A DNA stretch of 46,745 nucleotides from Paracoccus rhizosphaerae (GCF_026162645.1 NZ_JAOTBE010000028.1:1-46745); one strand, 5' to 3'; counted from the first letter of the stretch, positions 17,169 through 26,000 are shown. Numbers and translations: made by a program. Notes: generated from the sequence alone by a model not told the origin.

Positions 17169-17303
17169 CGTCACGTTTTTGTTCGTAACGCAGCCAAGGG
17201 ACGTGCGCCCGAGAGCGTCACGTTTTTGTTCGTATTAAGTGATCTTCTAAGTATCTTTTACTTTTACTCATACAGGATAAGCGTAACGAACAAAAACGTG
17301 ACG
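17169..17303. repeat. Iteron-like 18-bp repeats flanking an AT-rich stretch (candidate origin)
   Basis: CGTCACGTTTTTGTTCGT occurs at 17169-17186 and 17216-17233 in direct orientation and as its exact complement at 17286-17303. The second and third copies flank 52 bp that are very AT-rich for this genome (CTTCTAAGTATCTTTTACTT and neighbours). Iterons around an AT-rich unwinding region are the usual plan of replication origins in plasmids, phages and satellites. An alternative is a regulator-binding or packaging site. No replication initiator gene is recognised in the element. Confidence 0.65.
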
Positions 17304-17563
17304 CATCTCTGAGACCTCCCCCGGTCGTTCACAGGCCGCGCCCACTCACACCCTCGGCCGGCTACAACACGTTGCGTCGCACCTGCTTGGGCGAAGCCTG
17401 CTGTCATGCCGTTCCCGGCTGCACCAAACGCGGCCACGCCGCCGACCGGGCACGGGCATGGCTGCAGGAACTCGCAGGCGGGCCGTGAGGCGCCGGCTCG
17501 TATCCTCGGGTGCACCGGCACCGGCTGCGCTTCAGCGGGCTTCTAGGTGGCCTCCCAGAGCCT
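17304..17563. other. Gap between the repeat region and the tape measure gene: no gene supported
   Basis: These 260 bp, with the operator and iterons, make up the 471-bp gene-free stretch 17093-17563. The minus-strand frame here has poor composition. A plus-strand frame ends at 17489 and contains a Cys-rich stretch (RRTCLGEACCHAVPGC), but it has no ATG and no ribosome site. It could be a gene remnant. I annotate nothing in it. Confidence 0.5.
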
Positions 17564-20107
17564 CTAGCGCCTCAGGCCGGAAAGCATGCCACCGCTGCGC
17601 ATCTGCTGGACCATTTCACCCTGCACGAACGCGCGCATGTTCTGCTCGATCTGCCGGCTGATCTGCCCGGCCATTACGGGATTTGCTTCAATCGTGCCGT
17701 TCGCGCCCTGCACGTTCACCGTCGTGTTGATCGTGGCGCTGCCAATAGTGATGCCCTCGGCCGAACCGGCGGTCGCGCCGCTCTGGCTTACTGCTGCTGC
17801 CAGCGTCCCGGTGGCCGCGACCAGCCCTCCCTCGGCGTATCCGCGCTTCGCGCTCTGATGCAGGCGTTCGAGGTTGCCCGCGCCGAGCCGCGCAACGGTT
17901 TCCTTGCTGAAGACATACTCGCCGCGATGAACCACGCCGGCTGGTTCATACTTGCCGCCGTGGCCGGTGTAGCCGCCGGCCACAAAGCCCAGCTGGCCGC
18001 CAACGGCAGTTCCAACCCCGCCTAGCATGCCACCGCCGCCGAAGATGCCAGCCAGACCCTTCGTCAGTTGCGCCTGCGCGATCTGAAGCAGCAAGTTCGT
18101 CAGTGCCTCTTCGGCCGTCATGCTGCCGTTCGCCACGCTCATGAACATATCGGTCAGCGCATCGGCGCCCCGCTGGCCGCGTTCTTCGACCTGCCTGATC
18201 TGTGCAGCGGCCTGTTCGGCGCGGTTGCCGGCTTCGACATAGGCGCCGGCCAGCCGGTCGATCTCTGCCTGCAAGGCCGGGGTAACGGTCTTCCCCTCGC
18301 GCTGGGCGGCCATCAGCAATTCGGCGCGCGCGCGGGCGTAGTCGATGGCATCGCCATAGTCGCGGCCGGCAGCCGCAGCAGCGATCAGCGCGACAGCCTC
18401 GGCATCTAGCGCGGCCTGTTCCTCGCGCATCCGCGCGACAGCATCAGCATATTCATCGCGATCACGGCCGGCGCCGCCAGATGCACCGCCCTTGTCGGCA
18501 TCGGCACCGCCCCCGGTCCGATCAGCCGCGCGTCGGACCTCTTCGCCTGCGATGGCGTCGGCCGCATAGCTGTTCACCTGCGCATCGGTCAGACGAACGC
18601 CTGCTTCCTCGGCGCGCTGGCGGACTTGCTCGGCTTCGCGCTGAAGGCGGATTTGTTCGCTGGTCGCAGCGTTGCGGCCGTTCTCGGCTTCGGTAAAGCC
18701 TTCCACGGCCTGCCGGTGCCGCTCAAGGCTCGCCATGCTGGCGGCTTCAGCCTCGTTGCGCGTCCGGGCGGCTGCCACGATGGCATCCCCGCCACCGGGC
18801 AGCGCGGCACGCAACTCGCCGGCCTTGCGCTTTAGCACGTCCAGCGCGCCGCCCAGACCGGCCAGCCGGTCGATCACGCGGGCGAAGCGCACATCGTCGA
18901 TGGCGGCGATCTGCGACATGGCGTCTTGCGCCCGGTCGATCAGCGCGCCCATCTGGGTCTCGAAGTCCCGCGCCTCGATCTCGCCCCGATCCAGTTCGCC
19001 GGTCAGGCGCATCGTGCCCTGTGCTGCCTCGAAGAGAGCATCGGCGGCGTCCGTCTCGCCCATCCGGCGAAGTTCGTTGCCGAACTTCTCAAGGATCGGC
19101 GCAAGCTGGCTGGCCTCGGCGCCGAAGCGCTCGTATTCTACTAACAGCGCGCCGATCTGGGCCGCGTGATCGGCCACGGCCTGACCGTCGCCGGCCAAGG
19201 CGTCGGAGATACCTGGGCCGAGGATACTACCGGCCTGCGCGCCCGTCCGAAACAGGTCCGAGGCTTCCAGCGCTTCAACATCCTGCCGGATGTTCGCCAC
19301 TTGCGCGGCGAAGTCGGCGGTGCCCAAGGCAACCCGCTTCCAGCCGTTTGCGAGGTTCTGGGTCAGGGCCGAATAGCGCCGGTCCAGTTCGGCGGCCTTG
19401 TCGATCTGCCCGGCGCTCATCACGCTGGCCTCGCCCATCATCCGGCGAATGCCGGCTTCGCCCATGCTCAGCAGTTCCACGAAGCGCTCGCCGCCGGTGC
19501 CGCCGAAGACCTCATCCGCGACCCTGATCTGCGCCGCCTTGTCGAGGCCCTGCATTCGGTCCACGATTTCCAGCATCAACTCGGATGGATCAGTCAGCCG
19601 CCGGGCCAGTTCCTCGGCAGACAGCCCGAGGCGGGTGAAGGACTCTTCGGCCGATCCCTTGCCGGTGACGATGAACTCATCGGCGCGCAGCGACAGTTCC
19701 TTGAAGCCATCGGTCAGCGCATCGACGCCGATCCGGTTCTGCTCGGCGACATAGCGCCAGCGCTGGAACGCCTCGACCTCGACGCCCGCGCGCTTCGCTT
19801 CATCGCCGAGTTCGGCGATGCCGCGCACGGTCTGGCGGATTTGCTGGGCGCCGGCGGCAAGGCCGGCGCCGCCAATCAGCGGCAGAGCCACGCCCTTCAG
19901 CATGGCGGGCAGCTTGGCGAAGCTGGCGCCAATGCCGTTGCTCATTCGGCCGTAGGTGTCGTTGATCCGCTCGGCGCTCTGCCGCGCCCGGCGTTCCATT
20001 TCGCCGGCGGCCCGGCGCTGGCGGTCGTTGGCCTGCTTCAGGCCGCGTTCCAGCTTGTTGATCCGGGCTTCGATGTCGATCACAAGGCCGGGCGTTACTG
20101 CGTTCAT
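17564..20107 (-). CDS. Phage tail tape measure protein
   Basis: An 847-residue protein with the layout of tape measure proteins. The N-terminal coiled coil ([29 protein letters not shown]) is followed by a Gly/Ala hydrophobic patch ([16 protein letters not shown]), then a long helical middle (about 60-640) rich in Ala, Glu and Arg. The lambda-gpH-like C-terminus reads [26 protein letters not shown] and [18 protein letters not shown]. Tape measures set tail length and sit in the tail lumen. At about 2.5 kb it predicts a tail near 130 nm if the usual scaling of about 0.15 nm per residue holds. It lies directly downstream of the large terminase, an unusual position. No tail tube gene is present beside it. 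Confidence 0.9.
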   Translation of the reverse strand: MNAVTPGLVIDIEARINKLERGLKQANDRQRRAAGEMERRARQSAERINDTYGRMSNGIGASFAKLPAMLKGVALPLIGGAGLAAGAQQIRQTVRGIAELGDEAKRAGVEVEAFQRWRYVAEQNRIGVDALTDGFKELSLRADEFIVTGKGSAEESFTRLGLSAEELARRLTDPSELMLEIVDRMQGLDKAAQIRVADEVFGGTGGERFVELLSMGEAGIRRMMGEASVMSAGQIDKAAELDRRYSALTQNLANGWKRVALGTADFAAQVANIRQDVEALEASDLFRTGAQAGSILGPGISDALAGDGQAVADHAAQIGALLVEYERFGAEASQLAPILEKFGNELRRMGETDAADALFEAAQGTMRLTGELDRGEIEARDFETQMGALIDRAQDAMSQIAAIDDVRFARVIDRLAGLGGALDVLKRKAGELRAALPGGGDAIVAAARTRNEAEAASMASLERHRQAVEGFTEAENGRNAATSEQIRLQREAEQVRQRAEEAGVRLTDAQVNSYAADAIAGEEVRRAADRTGGGADADKGGASGGAGRDRDEYADAVARMREEQAALDAEAVALIAAAAAGRDYGDAIDYARARAELLMAAQREGKTVTPALQAEIDRLAGAYVEAGNRAEQAAAQIRQVEERGQRGADALTDMFMSVANGSMTAEEALTNLLLQIAQAQLTKGLAGIFGGGGMLGGVGTAVGGQLGFVAGGYTGHGGKYEPAGVVHRGEYVFSKETVARLGAGNLERLHQSAKRGYAEGGLVAATGTLAAAVSQSGATAGSAEGITIGSATINTTVNVQGANGTIEANPVMAGQISRQIEQNMRAFVQGEMVQQMRSGGMLSGLRR

Positions 20108-20123
20108 CGGGTCGTCTCACTCA

Positions 20124-21740
20124 TTACAGGACAAAGAGGCCGGACACGTCCGGGTCGTCGTAGCGGGATTTCGTGTCATGGGCGGCCAATGCGCGCGACA
20201 CGGCCATGCTGGCGGCCACGGCGCCGTCGATATGGCCGCGCTTGGGGTCGGCCTTCGTCATCCAGACCATGCCGGTATTGTTGACCTTCGCCGCGACGCT
20301 GGCGAAGTGCTGGCGCAAGACCGGGTGGCCGTCATGGCGGATCAGGCGCCCGTTGACGGCCCGGATCAACTCGCCATTGGCCGGACCCATCGTCGCCGGG
20401 CCTTGGCGCATTTCCAGCATGGGCACGCCGTCGCCCAGAAGCTCGATCGCCATGCGCCGGAACTGCCACGGGTCATAGGCGGCTTCCTGCACGTCATAGG
20501 TGCCGCAAATTTCGCGCACCTGATCGGCGACGGCCTCGGGCGTGATGACCGGACCTTCGAGCTCGATCACATGCCCGGCCTCGATCCACGCCCGATAGGG
20601 CAGGTCTTCCAGCCGTGCCCGTTCGTCCAAGCCCTCGGAAGGCACGAAGAACCACGGCTTGATCGTGATCTGCCCGTCATCATGGCGCCATGCGGCGACG
20701 ATGGCGGCAAGATCGCCGCTCTGGGCGTAGTCGATCCCGAGATAGCAGGGCAGCGCTTCAGGGTCGGCTTCGTCATCTTCGAACTGCCGGGCGTCGTATT
20801 CGGCGAAGTTGAACAGGGGCGCAGTGCTGTTCCCGAGCCAGCGGCAGAGGTGATACTGCTGGAAGTCATACATCGCCGACAGATCGTTCTCGGCGCGCTT
20901 GGCGTCGATCCGCAGCTTGCCGATATCCTGAAAGCCATCTGCCAGACCGGGATTGCAGCGGTGCCAGACCGCCTCATTGGTCCAGTCGTCATCCTCGCCC
21001 ATCTCGAACAGGATCGGCAGGAATGACGGGTCGATGATCTCGCCAAGCGCGACCTTCCGGGCGTAGGCATAGCGTTCGGCTGCCAGCCCCTCGCGCCCTC
21101 GGCCGGCCGTGGTTGCGGTGACAGTGAGGCCGCCGGGGCGCTTCGCCATGCCTGTCTGCAACGCCTGCCACAACTCTCGCCCGTTCGCCCGCCACGCGTG
21201 GATTTCATCGACCAGCACAAAGGTCGGCGTCGTGCCATGCTGCGCGCGGCCATCGGATGCGACCGCCTTCAACGTGCTGCCGTCCAAACCGGACCGGATC
21301 ATCTTCGCGCTGTTGAAGGCATCGTAGATCTTCGTGGCGCGCGTCATGCTGGGCACGATCCGCACAATGTCGGCGGCCTCGCGAAAGCCGATACCGGCCT
21401 GTTCGCGATCAGCGGCTGCAAAGATGGCCTGTCCGTTGGGCACGCGCTCGGGGCCGATCAGATGCAGAAGCGCCATTGCGGCTGCGAGGCTCGTCTTTCT
21501 GTTGCCGCGCCCAATCAGCAGGAAGACGTCGCGCACGATCCTGTTGCCATCCGCATCGCGCGGGCCATAGATGGCGCGGATGATCCGTTCCTGCCACGGA
21601 TAAAGCTGGAACTTGCGGCCCGGCAGGGTGCTAGACGGATGGCGAAGGGCGCGCAGGAAGCGCACCGCCCGGTCGCCGTGGCCGAGCGGGTCAGGGATCG
21701 GGCTGTTGTCGAAGACCCACGCCGGGAAGGTCAAGGCCAT
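20124..21740 (-). CDS. Phage terminase large subunit
   Basis: A 538-residue packaging motor. The ATPase domain shows a Walker A variant LLIGRGNRKTS (about residues 73-83), Walker B TFVLVDEIH (about 173-181) and the coupling region TVTATTAG. The nuclease domain shows LGIDYAQSGDLAAIV with its first catalytic Asp, and later AAYDPWQF. It drives genome translocation into the prohead and makes the packaging cut. Its start overlaps the small subunit stop by 1 nt (TGATG). Length and motifs fit the P27-type terminases of HK97-like phages, and the gene looks intact. Confidence 0.95.
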   Translation of the reverse strand: MALTFPAWVFDNSPIPDPLGHGDRAVRFLRALRHPSSTLPGRKFQLYPWQERIIRAIYGPRDADGNRIVRDVFLLIGRGNRKTSLAAAMALLHLIGPERVPNGQAIFAAADREQAGIGFREAADIVRIVPSMTRATKIYDAFNSAKMIRSGLDGSTLKAVASDGRAQHGTTPTFVLVDEIHAWRANGRELWQALQTGMAKRPGGLTVTATTAGRGREGLAAERYAYARKVALGEIIDPSFLPILFEMGEDDDWTNEAVWHRCNPGLADGFQDIGKLRIDAKRAENDLSAMYDFQQYHLCRWLGNSTAPLFNFAEYDARQFEDDEADPEALPCYLGIDYAQSGDLAAIVAAWRHDDGQITIKPWFFVPSEGLDERARLEDLPYRAWIEAGHVIELEGPVITPEAVADQVREICGTYDVQEAAYDPWQFRRMAIELLGDGVPMLEMRQGPATMGPANGELIRAVNGRLIRHDGHPVLRQHFASVAAKVNNTGMVWMTKADPKRGHIDGAVAASMAVSRALAAHDTKSRYDDPDVSGLFVL

Positions 21741-22132
21741 CAGCGCACCGCCAGCGGATCGTCGTCGTCATCCTCGGGCGCTGCTGTGCCGAGGCGGGCG
21801 CGGCTGACCGGATCAAGACCGAGGGTGGCGGCAAGCTGGCGTGCGGTCTGGGCAGCCCGGTTCTGAACGCCGAAGAGCTTCACGTCGATCAGCCCGCCCG
21901 AAAGCTGGCGCTCATGGGTGATCTGCCGGACAAGCCCGGTCATCTCGCAATAGGTCTCGACCTGAGCCAGATCAGCCTTGCAGATCACCCGGCGGCCGAT
22001 CAGCGTCGGCATGATCCGGTGCCATTCGTCACGGGCATAGGTCGAGAACCACGCGGGCGGCTTTGGGGCGCGCGTCAGTGGTTCTTGATCCGCGCCGATC
22101 CGAGGCTTCACGCCGCGAAGATGCGCGCTCAT
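21740..22132 (-). CDS. Phage terminase small subunit, P27 family
   Basis: A 130-residue protein that recognises the packaging site and brings the large subunit to DNA. It matches the P27 family: PKPPAWFSTYARDEWHRIMPTL near the N-terminus, the central helix YCEMTGLVRQITHE and NRAAQTARQLAATLGLDPVSRARL. The C-terminus is very acidic (EDDDDD). The start overlaps the head closure gene by 4 nt and the stop overlaps the large subunit gene by 1 nt. The recognition specificity of this protein decides which DNA is packaged, so it is central to whether the element moves on its own. Confidence 0.93.
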   Translation of the reverse strand: MSAHLRGVKPRIGADQEPLTRAPKPPAWFSTYARDEWHRIMPTLIGRRVICKADLAQVETYCEMTGLVRQITHERQLSGGLIDVKLFGVQNRAAQTARQLAATLGLDPVSRARLGTAAPEDDDDDPLAVR

Positions 22133-22446
22133 GCGACAGCCTCGGCTCTGATCTCCAAGCCTCGCCGGCGGCCGATCTCTGACAGGCCGGTGATGTTCCA
22201 GAGCTTGCCCGCATAGGTGAGCCGGTCGGCGGTGCTGATCGTCTGCACCGGCCAGCGGATCAGGAAGACGGCGCGGGCCGTGTAGCCTTCAATCTGGCCG
22301 GTCAGGAACTCGGTCGTGGTGGCTTCTTTGACCTCGGCCCGTGCCGTGACCAGCGGCAGCCAGACCTCTTGGACATTGCCGCTGTCGCTAACCATTTCCA
22401 ACATGCGCTCGATCCGGACGCGGTGCTGTAGCTTTCCTGCCCGCAT
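22129..22446 (-). CDS. Phage head closure protein (SPP1 gp16-like adaptor)
   Basis: A 105-residue beta-rich protein of the head-tail adaptor family: MRAGKLQHRVRIERM at the start, EVWLPLVTARAEVKEATTTEF in the middle and VFLIRWPV followed by YAGKLWNITGL. It would close the portal channel after packaging and form the attachment surface for a tail. I chose ATG at 22446, which overlaps the stop of the DUF3168 gene (TGATG) and matches the family start; an ATG at 22458 is possible. Confidence 0.88.
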   Translation of the reverse strand: MRAGKLQHRVRIERMLEMVSDSGNVQEVWLPLVTARAEVKEATTTEFLTGQIEGYTARAVFLIRWPVQTISTADRLTYAGKLWNITGLSEIGRRRGLEIRAEAVA

Positions 22447-22865
22447 CAGTCGCGCCACCGGATGACAGTGCGCAGGTTAATAGCGCCGTGCACAGCGTTG
22501 CCGATGCCCGTCGATTGATCAGACCAGACCATGTGCGGGCGTTCCCAGCTATCGAACGCGAAGCCGGCCGCAGCGGGGGCATCCAGCATGGCAACAAACG
22601 CGGCCGCGCCGATGTCCTGCGCGGCGTTCAGGTCGTTCTGGGTCGAAGCCCATACATGCAGCATCAGACTGACCTCGGCGACGATCTGGCCGCCCGAGGC
22701 GCGGCCGAGGATTTCCGAACGGGTCGGGGCGATCATGATCGCGGGCAGTTGCACGGGCCGGACAGTGCCAACGCGCACATGATGGGGCGCGACGTGCTGA
22801 CTAACGACAGGATCGGCCAGAAGGCGCGCGCGGATCGCGGCTTGCAGGGCATCGACCGGGATCAT
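22446..22865 (-). CDS. DUF3168 protein (tail-terminator-like)
   Basis: A 139-residue protein that fits DUF3168: MIPVDALQAAIRARLLADP, then a strand-rich core with HVRVGTVRPVQLPAIMIAP and AEVSLMLHVWASTQN, and the closing GAINLRTVIRWRD. Members of this family act as tail terminator or tail-completion proteins at the head-tail junction. Start at 22865 overlaps the gp10-like gene stop by 4 nt (ATGA). Together with the head closure protein it would offer a docking surface for a tail made elsewhere. Confidence 0.88.
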   Translation of the reverse strand: MIPVDALQAAIRARLLADPVVSQHVAPHHVRVGTVRPVQLPAIMIAPTRSEILGRASGGQIVAEVSLMLHVWASTQNDLNAAQDIGAAAFVAMLDAPAAAGFAFDSWERPHMVWSDQSTGIGNAVHGAINLRTVIRWRD

Positions 22866-23317
22866 TGCGCGGCCTCGCGGATCGCGCGGCGGATCGCTGT
22901 GTTGATCCGGCGCTGCACGCGCGCACGGTTCAGCCGCCACGCGGGCAGCAGGAAGGGCGTGGCCGGCATGGTGCCGGTGCTGCTGCCGTCCTCACGGCGC
23001 CGGGCCTCGGTGCCGAACTCGACCAGATGCCCATGCCGCGCGCCGGGATCGCCGGCCGTGACGAAACCCTGAAGCTCGGTCGCCGTCCTGCGCCCGCCGT
23101 CGCTGGCATAGGCGGGCGTTGTCTGGCCGGGGCCGGTCGCCTCGACGGACTCTGCCAAGCTGCCCGTGCGCCGGGTGGCCTCGGCTAGCACGGCGGCATC
23201 GGCTGCCACGTCCTTCACACTCTTCAGGATGGCCGGCTGCACCTTGGCGACGATCTCGCGAGGCAGAGCCGCCAGACGGCGAGCTAGTGCGTCAGAAGAT
23301 TGCTTCGTGATACTCAT
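22862..23317 (-). CDS. HK97 gp10-like head-tail joining protein
   Basis: A 151-residue protein resembling the HK97 gp10 family: an N-terminal helix (SSDALARRLAALPREIVAKVQPAI), a TGSLAESVEATG segment, and the conserved YxxxVEFGT-type motif, here RHGHLVEFGTEARR, followed by TMPATPFLLPAWRLNR. Such proteins join the neck to the tail. The gene follows the connector by 3 bp and overlaps the DUF3168 gene by 4 nt. It appears complete. Confidence 0.88.
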   Translation of the reverse strand: MSITKQSSDALARRLAALPREIVAKVQPAILKSVKDVAADAAVLAEATRRTGSLAESVEATGPGQTTPAYASDGGRRTATELQGFVTAGDPGARHGHLVEFGTEARRREDGSSTGTMPATPFLLPAWRLNRARVQRRINTAIRRAIREAAQ

Positions 23318-23320
23318 TGC

Positions 23321-23665
23321 TCACCAGCCTTCAGACGCGAGAACTGCGTTACAGGGCGCAGCGGTCGGGCCGTCAGTAATCGCGCCGTGGCCGGTGATCC
23401 GTTCCTTCAGCGGCGACAGCAGGTCATGAACGCCATAGGGAAGCTGATAAGCGTTCGAGAACGTGACCGCTTCCCGGCTTTCGTATTGGGTCGCGATCAG
23501 CAGAAGCGCCGCCTGCGCCATCAGCGGCTGGGCCGGGTCGAAGGGCCGGGCGGTGTAGGCCGAGACCCAAGCAGCCGCGACATTGGCATAATGCGTCAGA
23601 AGATCGTCGTCGGCCTCATGGTCGATGACGAGGTGCGCCCGGATAAGGGCAATGGGCAGGGGCAT
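23321..23665 (-). CDS. Phage head-tail connector protein (gp6-like)
   Basis: A 114-residue mostly helical protein of the connector family that docks on the portal (HK97 gp6-like): MPLPIALIRAHLVIDHEADDDLL, ANVAAAWVSAYTARPFD and QAALLLIATQYESREAV. It is the first gene of the second structural block (connector, gp10-like, DUF3168, head closure, terminases, tape measure). An inverted repeat related to the operator of the element lies 39 bp upstream, so this block probably has its own regulated promoter. Confidence 0.87.
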   Translation of the reverse strand: MPLPIALIRAHLVIDHEADDDLLTHYANVAAAWVSAYTARPFDPAQPLMAQAALLLIATQYESREAVTFSNAYQLPYGVHDLLSPLKERITGHGAITDGPTAAPCNAVLASEGW

Positions 23666-23704
23666 ACTCGATACTCACACAGTCAACCCAGACCATGTGG
23701 GTGC

Positions 23705-23718
23705 GGTATCAAGATACC
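23705..23718. promoter_or_regulatory. Inverted repeat GGTATCAAGATACC in front of the connector block and the cassette
   Basis: GGTATC and GATACC are separated by AA. The site differs from GGTAACATGATACC at 30052-30065 at only two positions and shares GGTAT/ATACC halves with the palindrome at 17127. It lies in the 219-bp gap between the divergent connector gene and the plus-strand cassette, so it could control either or both. The neighbouring ACCATGTGGGTGCG (23692-23705) also resembles a stretch beside the 30052 site. Confidence 0.55.
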
Positions 23719-23884
23719 TCAAGGCGCGGAAAAGTTATATTCCTGCTGTCTTGCGGGGCGGTCCATGCGCCGGTTTCTACAAACCTACGAAAGATCACTG
23801 GCGCCCCCGCCCGGCGAATTATCTTCAAAATCGTGTCGCCATCGGTCATGATGCCTCAACGAGTCGCCTAGGAAAGCTAATTTT

Positions 23885-24982
23885 ATGAATAAAGCATTGC
23901 TGAAAACCATTCGGAATAGGATGCCGTGGGCCATTGCTTCACGAGCGTTTAGAGCTAATGGCATTCCCACCAGTCAAGGATGGGACCGCACTATCGGCCG
24001 CCTGAAGTCTCTAAAAGACGACAAGTTAGAGACCATTATAGAGAGCTTGCTGTTCGAGCATGCCCTGTTTGGTGAAAAATTTACAAAGTTCTACTCAGTC
24101 ACCGACAAGCAGAAAAACAAGATCCGCGAATTTATTGAAGGAGTGGACATTCCGAATAACGTCTTCTCGGCGGCTTTTCCGAAAGAGGTTAATAAGGCTG
24201 CTTTTGAAAATGTGACTGAGCCACAAGTCCCAGTTGCCAAGTTTTCGAACGGCGACGGAATGTGTCTCGTTTATACATCAGAAATGAAGCTGACCTATCG
24301 CGAAAAATTGAGCGCGGGAGATTTCGGCGAGGCAGTGAGTGATATTCTCCGCGGCTATGACGAGATCATCGGATTGAAGTTTAGAAGCGTTCAGCTCTTC
24401 AATGTGATATGGATTTCACACTTCGATAACTTGCTAGAGGTTCGCGTTGACAACCCTCAGGGAATGCCGTCCGAGGCCTCGCATCAGCTACATTCCTTGC
24501 TGAAGGGAATGATTAACAACGCACTCGGAAAAAACAAGCTTGAATTTGCAAGAGACCTATTCCCTCTGATTGACTCGATATACAATTCCGAAGACGGTAA
24601 GGTTGTTGAGCTGGGATTTAGCACCTCTACTGGTTCGGTAAAGCTTGAGAAAATGCGACGCACAAAAACCTGCTTGCGTGAAGAATTGTATCATGTTGGA
24701 GGAAAGCGCGAACTTAAAACAAGAATCTCCCCCTATAAAATATCTGTTCAGTGGAGTTTCGGAGGCGACGATGAAGCATACCGACCCGAGCTAACTCTAG
24801 CGGGCACATCGAGGGGTTTGAACAGCATTGCGGCTAAGCAAAGTGCCCCCCAGGTCACAGGAGCGTCAATTGCAAACTGCATCGGCGCAGTAGACTATGA
24901 ACATGTCCGTGAGCGTATTTCGGCGCATTTGACTAAGGTTTCGCCAGCAAGCTCAGAGATATCTCAAACAGCTGCAGAATAA
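23885..24982 (+). CDS. Unrecognised 365-residue protein, first gene of an AT-rich three-gene cassette
   Basis: I do not recognise any family. The protein is soluble, with no signal peptide or membrane helix. The N-terminal 60 residues are basic and helical (MNKALLKTIRNRMPWAIASRAFRANG; WDRTIGRLKSLKDDKLETII), which could contact nucleic acid. The middle mixes strands and helices (FRSVQLFNVIWISHFDNLLEV), and the C-terminal third is basic and strand-rich (KLEKMRRTKTCLREELYHV; RISPYKISVQWSF). The start at 23885 has an AGGAAAG ribosome site. Use of ATA, AGA and TTA codons and the low GC contrast sharply with the surrounding structural genes. The stop overlaps the next start by 1 nt (TAATG). It is divergent from the connector gene. 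It may be the sensor or regulator part of a defence system, but this is inference from context only. Confidence 0.85.
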   Translation: MNKALLKTIRNRMPWAIASRAFRANGIPTSQGWDRTIGRLKSLKDDKLETIIESLLFEHALFGEKFTKFYSVTDKQKNKIREFIEGVDIPNNVFSAAFPKEVNKAAFENVTEPQVPVAKFSNGDGMCLVYTSEMKLTYREKLSAGDFGEAVSDILRGYDEIIGLKFRSVQLFNVIWISHFDNLLEVRVDNPQGMPSEASHQLHSLLKGMINNALGKNKLEFARDLFPLIDSIYNSEDGKVVELGFSTSTGSVKLEKMRRTKTCLREELYHVGGKRELKTRISPYKISVQWSFGGDDEAYRPELTLAGTSRGLNSIAAKQSAPQVTGASIANCIGAVDYEHVRERISAHLTKVSPASSEISQTAAE

Positions 24983-25377
24983 TGGAAAAAGATCCTCTCT
25001 TTAGCTATATTGAGACCAGATGGGCCAACGAGGTCTCGGGCCACCTTGCGAAAGTCATCGCCGAGCGCGTAATGTCCTTGCGTCCGCAAGAGGCGGACTG
25101 CTTATCATATCCCGATCTGCTTTCCATGGTTGGTCGCCGATACATTGACCGTGATTTTCAGGCGGCTCTTACTATTCTGACTGCCGGCAAGCACGCATTA
25201 TTACGAGCTTACGGTGTTTATGTAGATGAAGATGGAAACGAATATCCTCTTCGCGGGGAGGATTTCACTGCGCTACTTTCTGAGAACGTCTTGGTGCATC
25301 CACAAACGGGAGAAGTTGTGGAAAACGCTGCGCAGCACGTTGCACCAGTGTTCGAAAAGGCGCAGGAGGATCGATGA
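24982..25377 (+). CDS. Unrecognised 131-residue protein, middle gene of the cassette
   Basis: A small protein with a helical N-terminus (LFSYIETRWANEVSGHLAKVIAERVMS). A segment that could form a winged helix follows (YPDLLSMVGRRYIDRDFQAALTIL, then AYGVYVDEDGNEYPL), and the C-terminal tail is acidic (VENAAQHVAPVFEKAQ). No catalytic motif is seen. Its start overlaps the first gene by 1 nt and its stop overlaps the third gene by 4 nt, so the three products are probably made in fixed proportion and may form a complex. A small adaptor or DNA-binding partner of the nuclease is a reasonable guess. Confidence 0.82.
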   Translation: MEKDPLFSYIETRWANEVSGHLAKVIAERVMSLRPQEADCLSYPDLLSMVGRRYIDRDFQAALTILTAGKHALLRAYGVYVDEDGNEYPLRGEDFTALLSENVLVHPQTGEVVENAAQHVAPVFEKAQEDR

Positions 25378-26000
25378 GCATTCTAACCTTTACGGTCGAT
25401 CAGCTTATAAAATCTGAGGCCGGAACTGCATTAGGTGAAGCTCTCCTTTTCCGGTCTGCGAGCAACCATAAAGAACGAGCGCGGGCGATCAGGAAGCTGG
25501 TAGATTATTGCTGTAACGAATTTGAGCGCAATAAACATCTAAAGAAGCAAAAGGAAACTTCGGAAGACCAGTTAACGGTGGAGATAGTTTCTCAGATGTC
25601 ACTACTGGGCATTGATGCGGCTCATGACAAACAGCAGGGGGGGCACTGTGATATTCTCGTTTCCGGCAGGGAAGGTTTTATTTGGATAGCGGAAGCTAAG
25701 AAGCACAGTGATTACGCTTGGCTGGATAAAGGATTTAAACAGCTTTCAACGCGTTACTCTACCGGGGTGGATGGGCAGGACACAGGAGACATAATAATTT
25801 ACTGCTGGGCAAAGTCATCGGCTGAAGTCTTGGAAAAGTGGCGATGCGAATTGCGGGACCGGCACAAAGACGTATGTGTCGATAAAGCTGTTTGTCAGAC
25901 GTCGCTGACTTTCAACTCGGCGCATGAACATGTTGCCACGTCTCGGCAGTTCCAAACACGCCACAAGATTGTGTCGTTACACTTCGAGCCAGAGGCCTAG
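25374..26000 (+). CDS. Probable PD-(D/E)XK-type nuclease, third gene of the cassette
   Basis: A 208-residue protein. The centre carries a PD-(D/E)XK-like arrangement: Glu70 in a helix (DQLTVEIVSQMSLLG), Asp93 in GGHCDILVSG, then a strand ending in Glu107-Ala-Lys109 (FIWIAEAKKH), and Gln123 in the following helix (KGFKQLSTRY). A further strand (TGDIIIYCWAKSS) fits the same core. The N-terminal 60 residues are helical and charged (ERARAIRKLVDYCCNEFERNKHLKK). Proteins of this fold cut DNA or RNA in restriction and abortive-infection systems; the substrate here is unknown. GGAGG lies just upstream of the start, and the start overlaps the previous stop by 4 nt. The stop overlaps the convergent HNH gene by 4 nt. 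It is as AT-rich as the rest of the cassette. Confidence 0.82.
   Translation: MSILTFTVDQLIKSEAGTALGEALLFRSASNHKERARAIRKLVDYCCNEFERNKHLKKQKETSEDQLTVEIVSQMSLLGIDAAHDKQQGGHCDILVSGREGFIWIAEAKKHSDYAWLDKGFKQLSTRYSTGVDGQDTGDIIIYCWAKSSAEVLEKWRCELRDRHKDVCVDKAVCQTSLTFNSAHEHVATSRQFQTRHKIVSLHFEPEA

Noticed and set aside
17264..17521. Minus-strand 85-residue frame and a plus-strand Cys-rich frame in the gap before the tape measure gene
   Set aside because: The minus-strand frame has unnatural composition and spans the iteron repeat. The plus-strand frame has no ATG and no ribosome site. Neither can be supported as a gene.
23885..26000. Classical restriction-modification system
   Set aside because: No methyltransferase motifs are seen in the cassette, and no specificity subunit. 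Only one protein has a nuclease-like motif.
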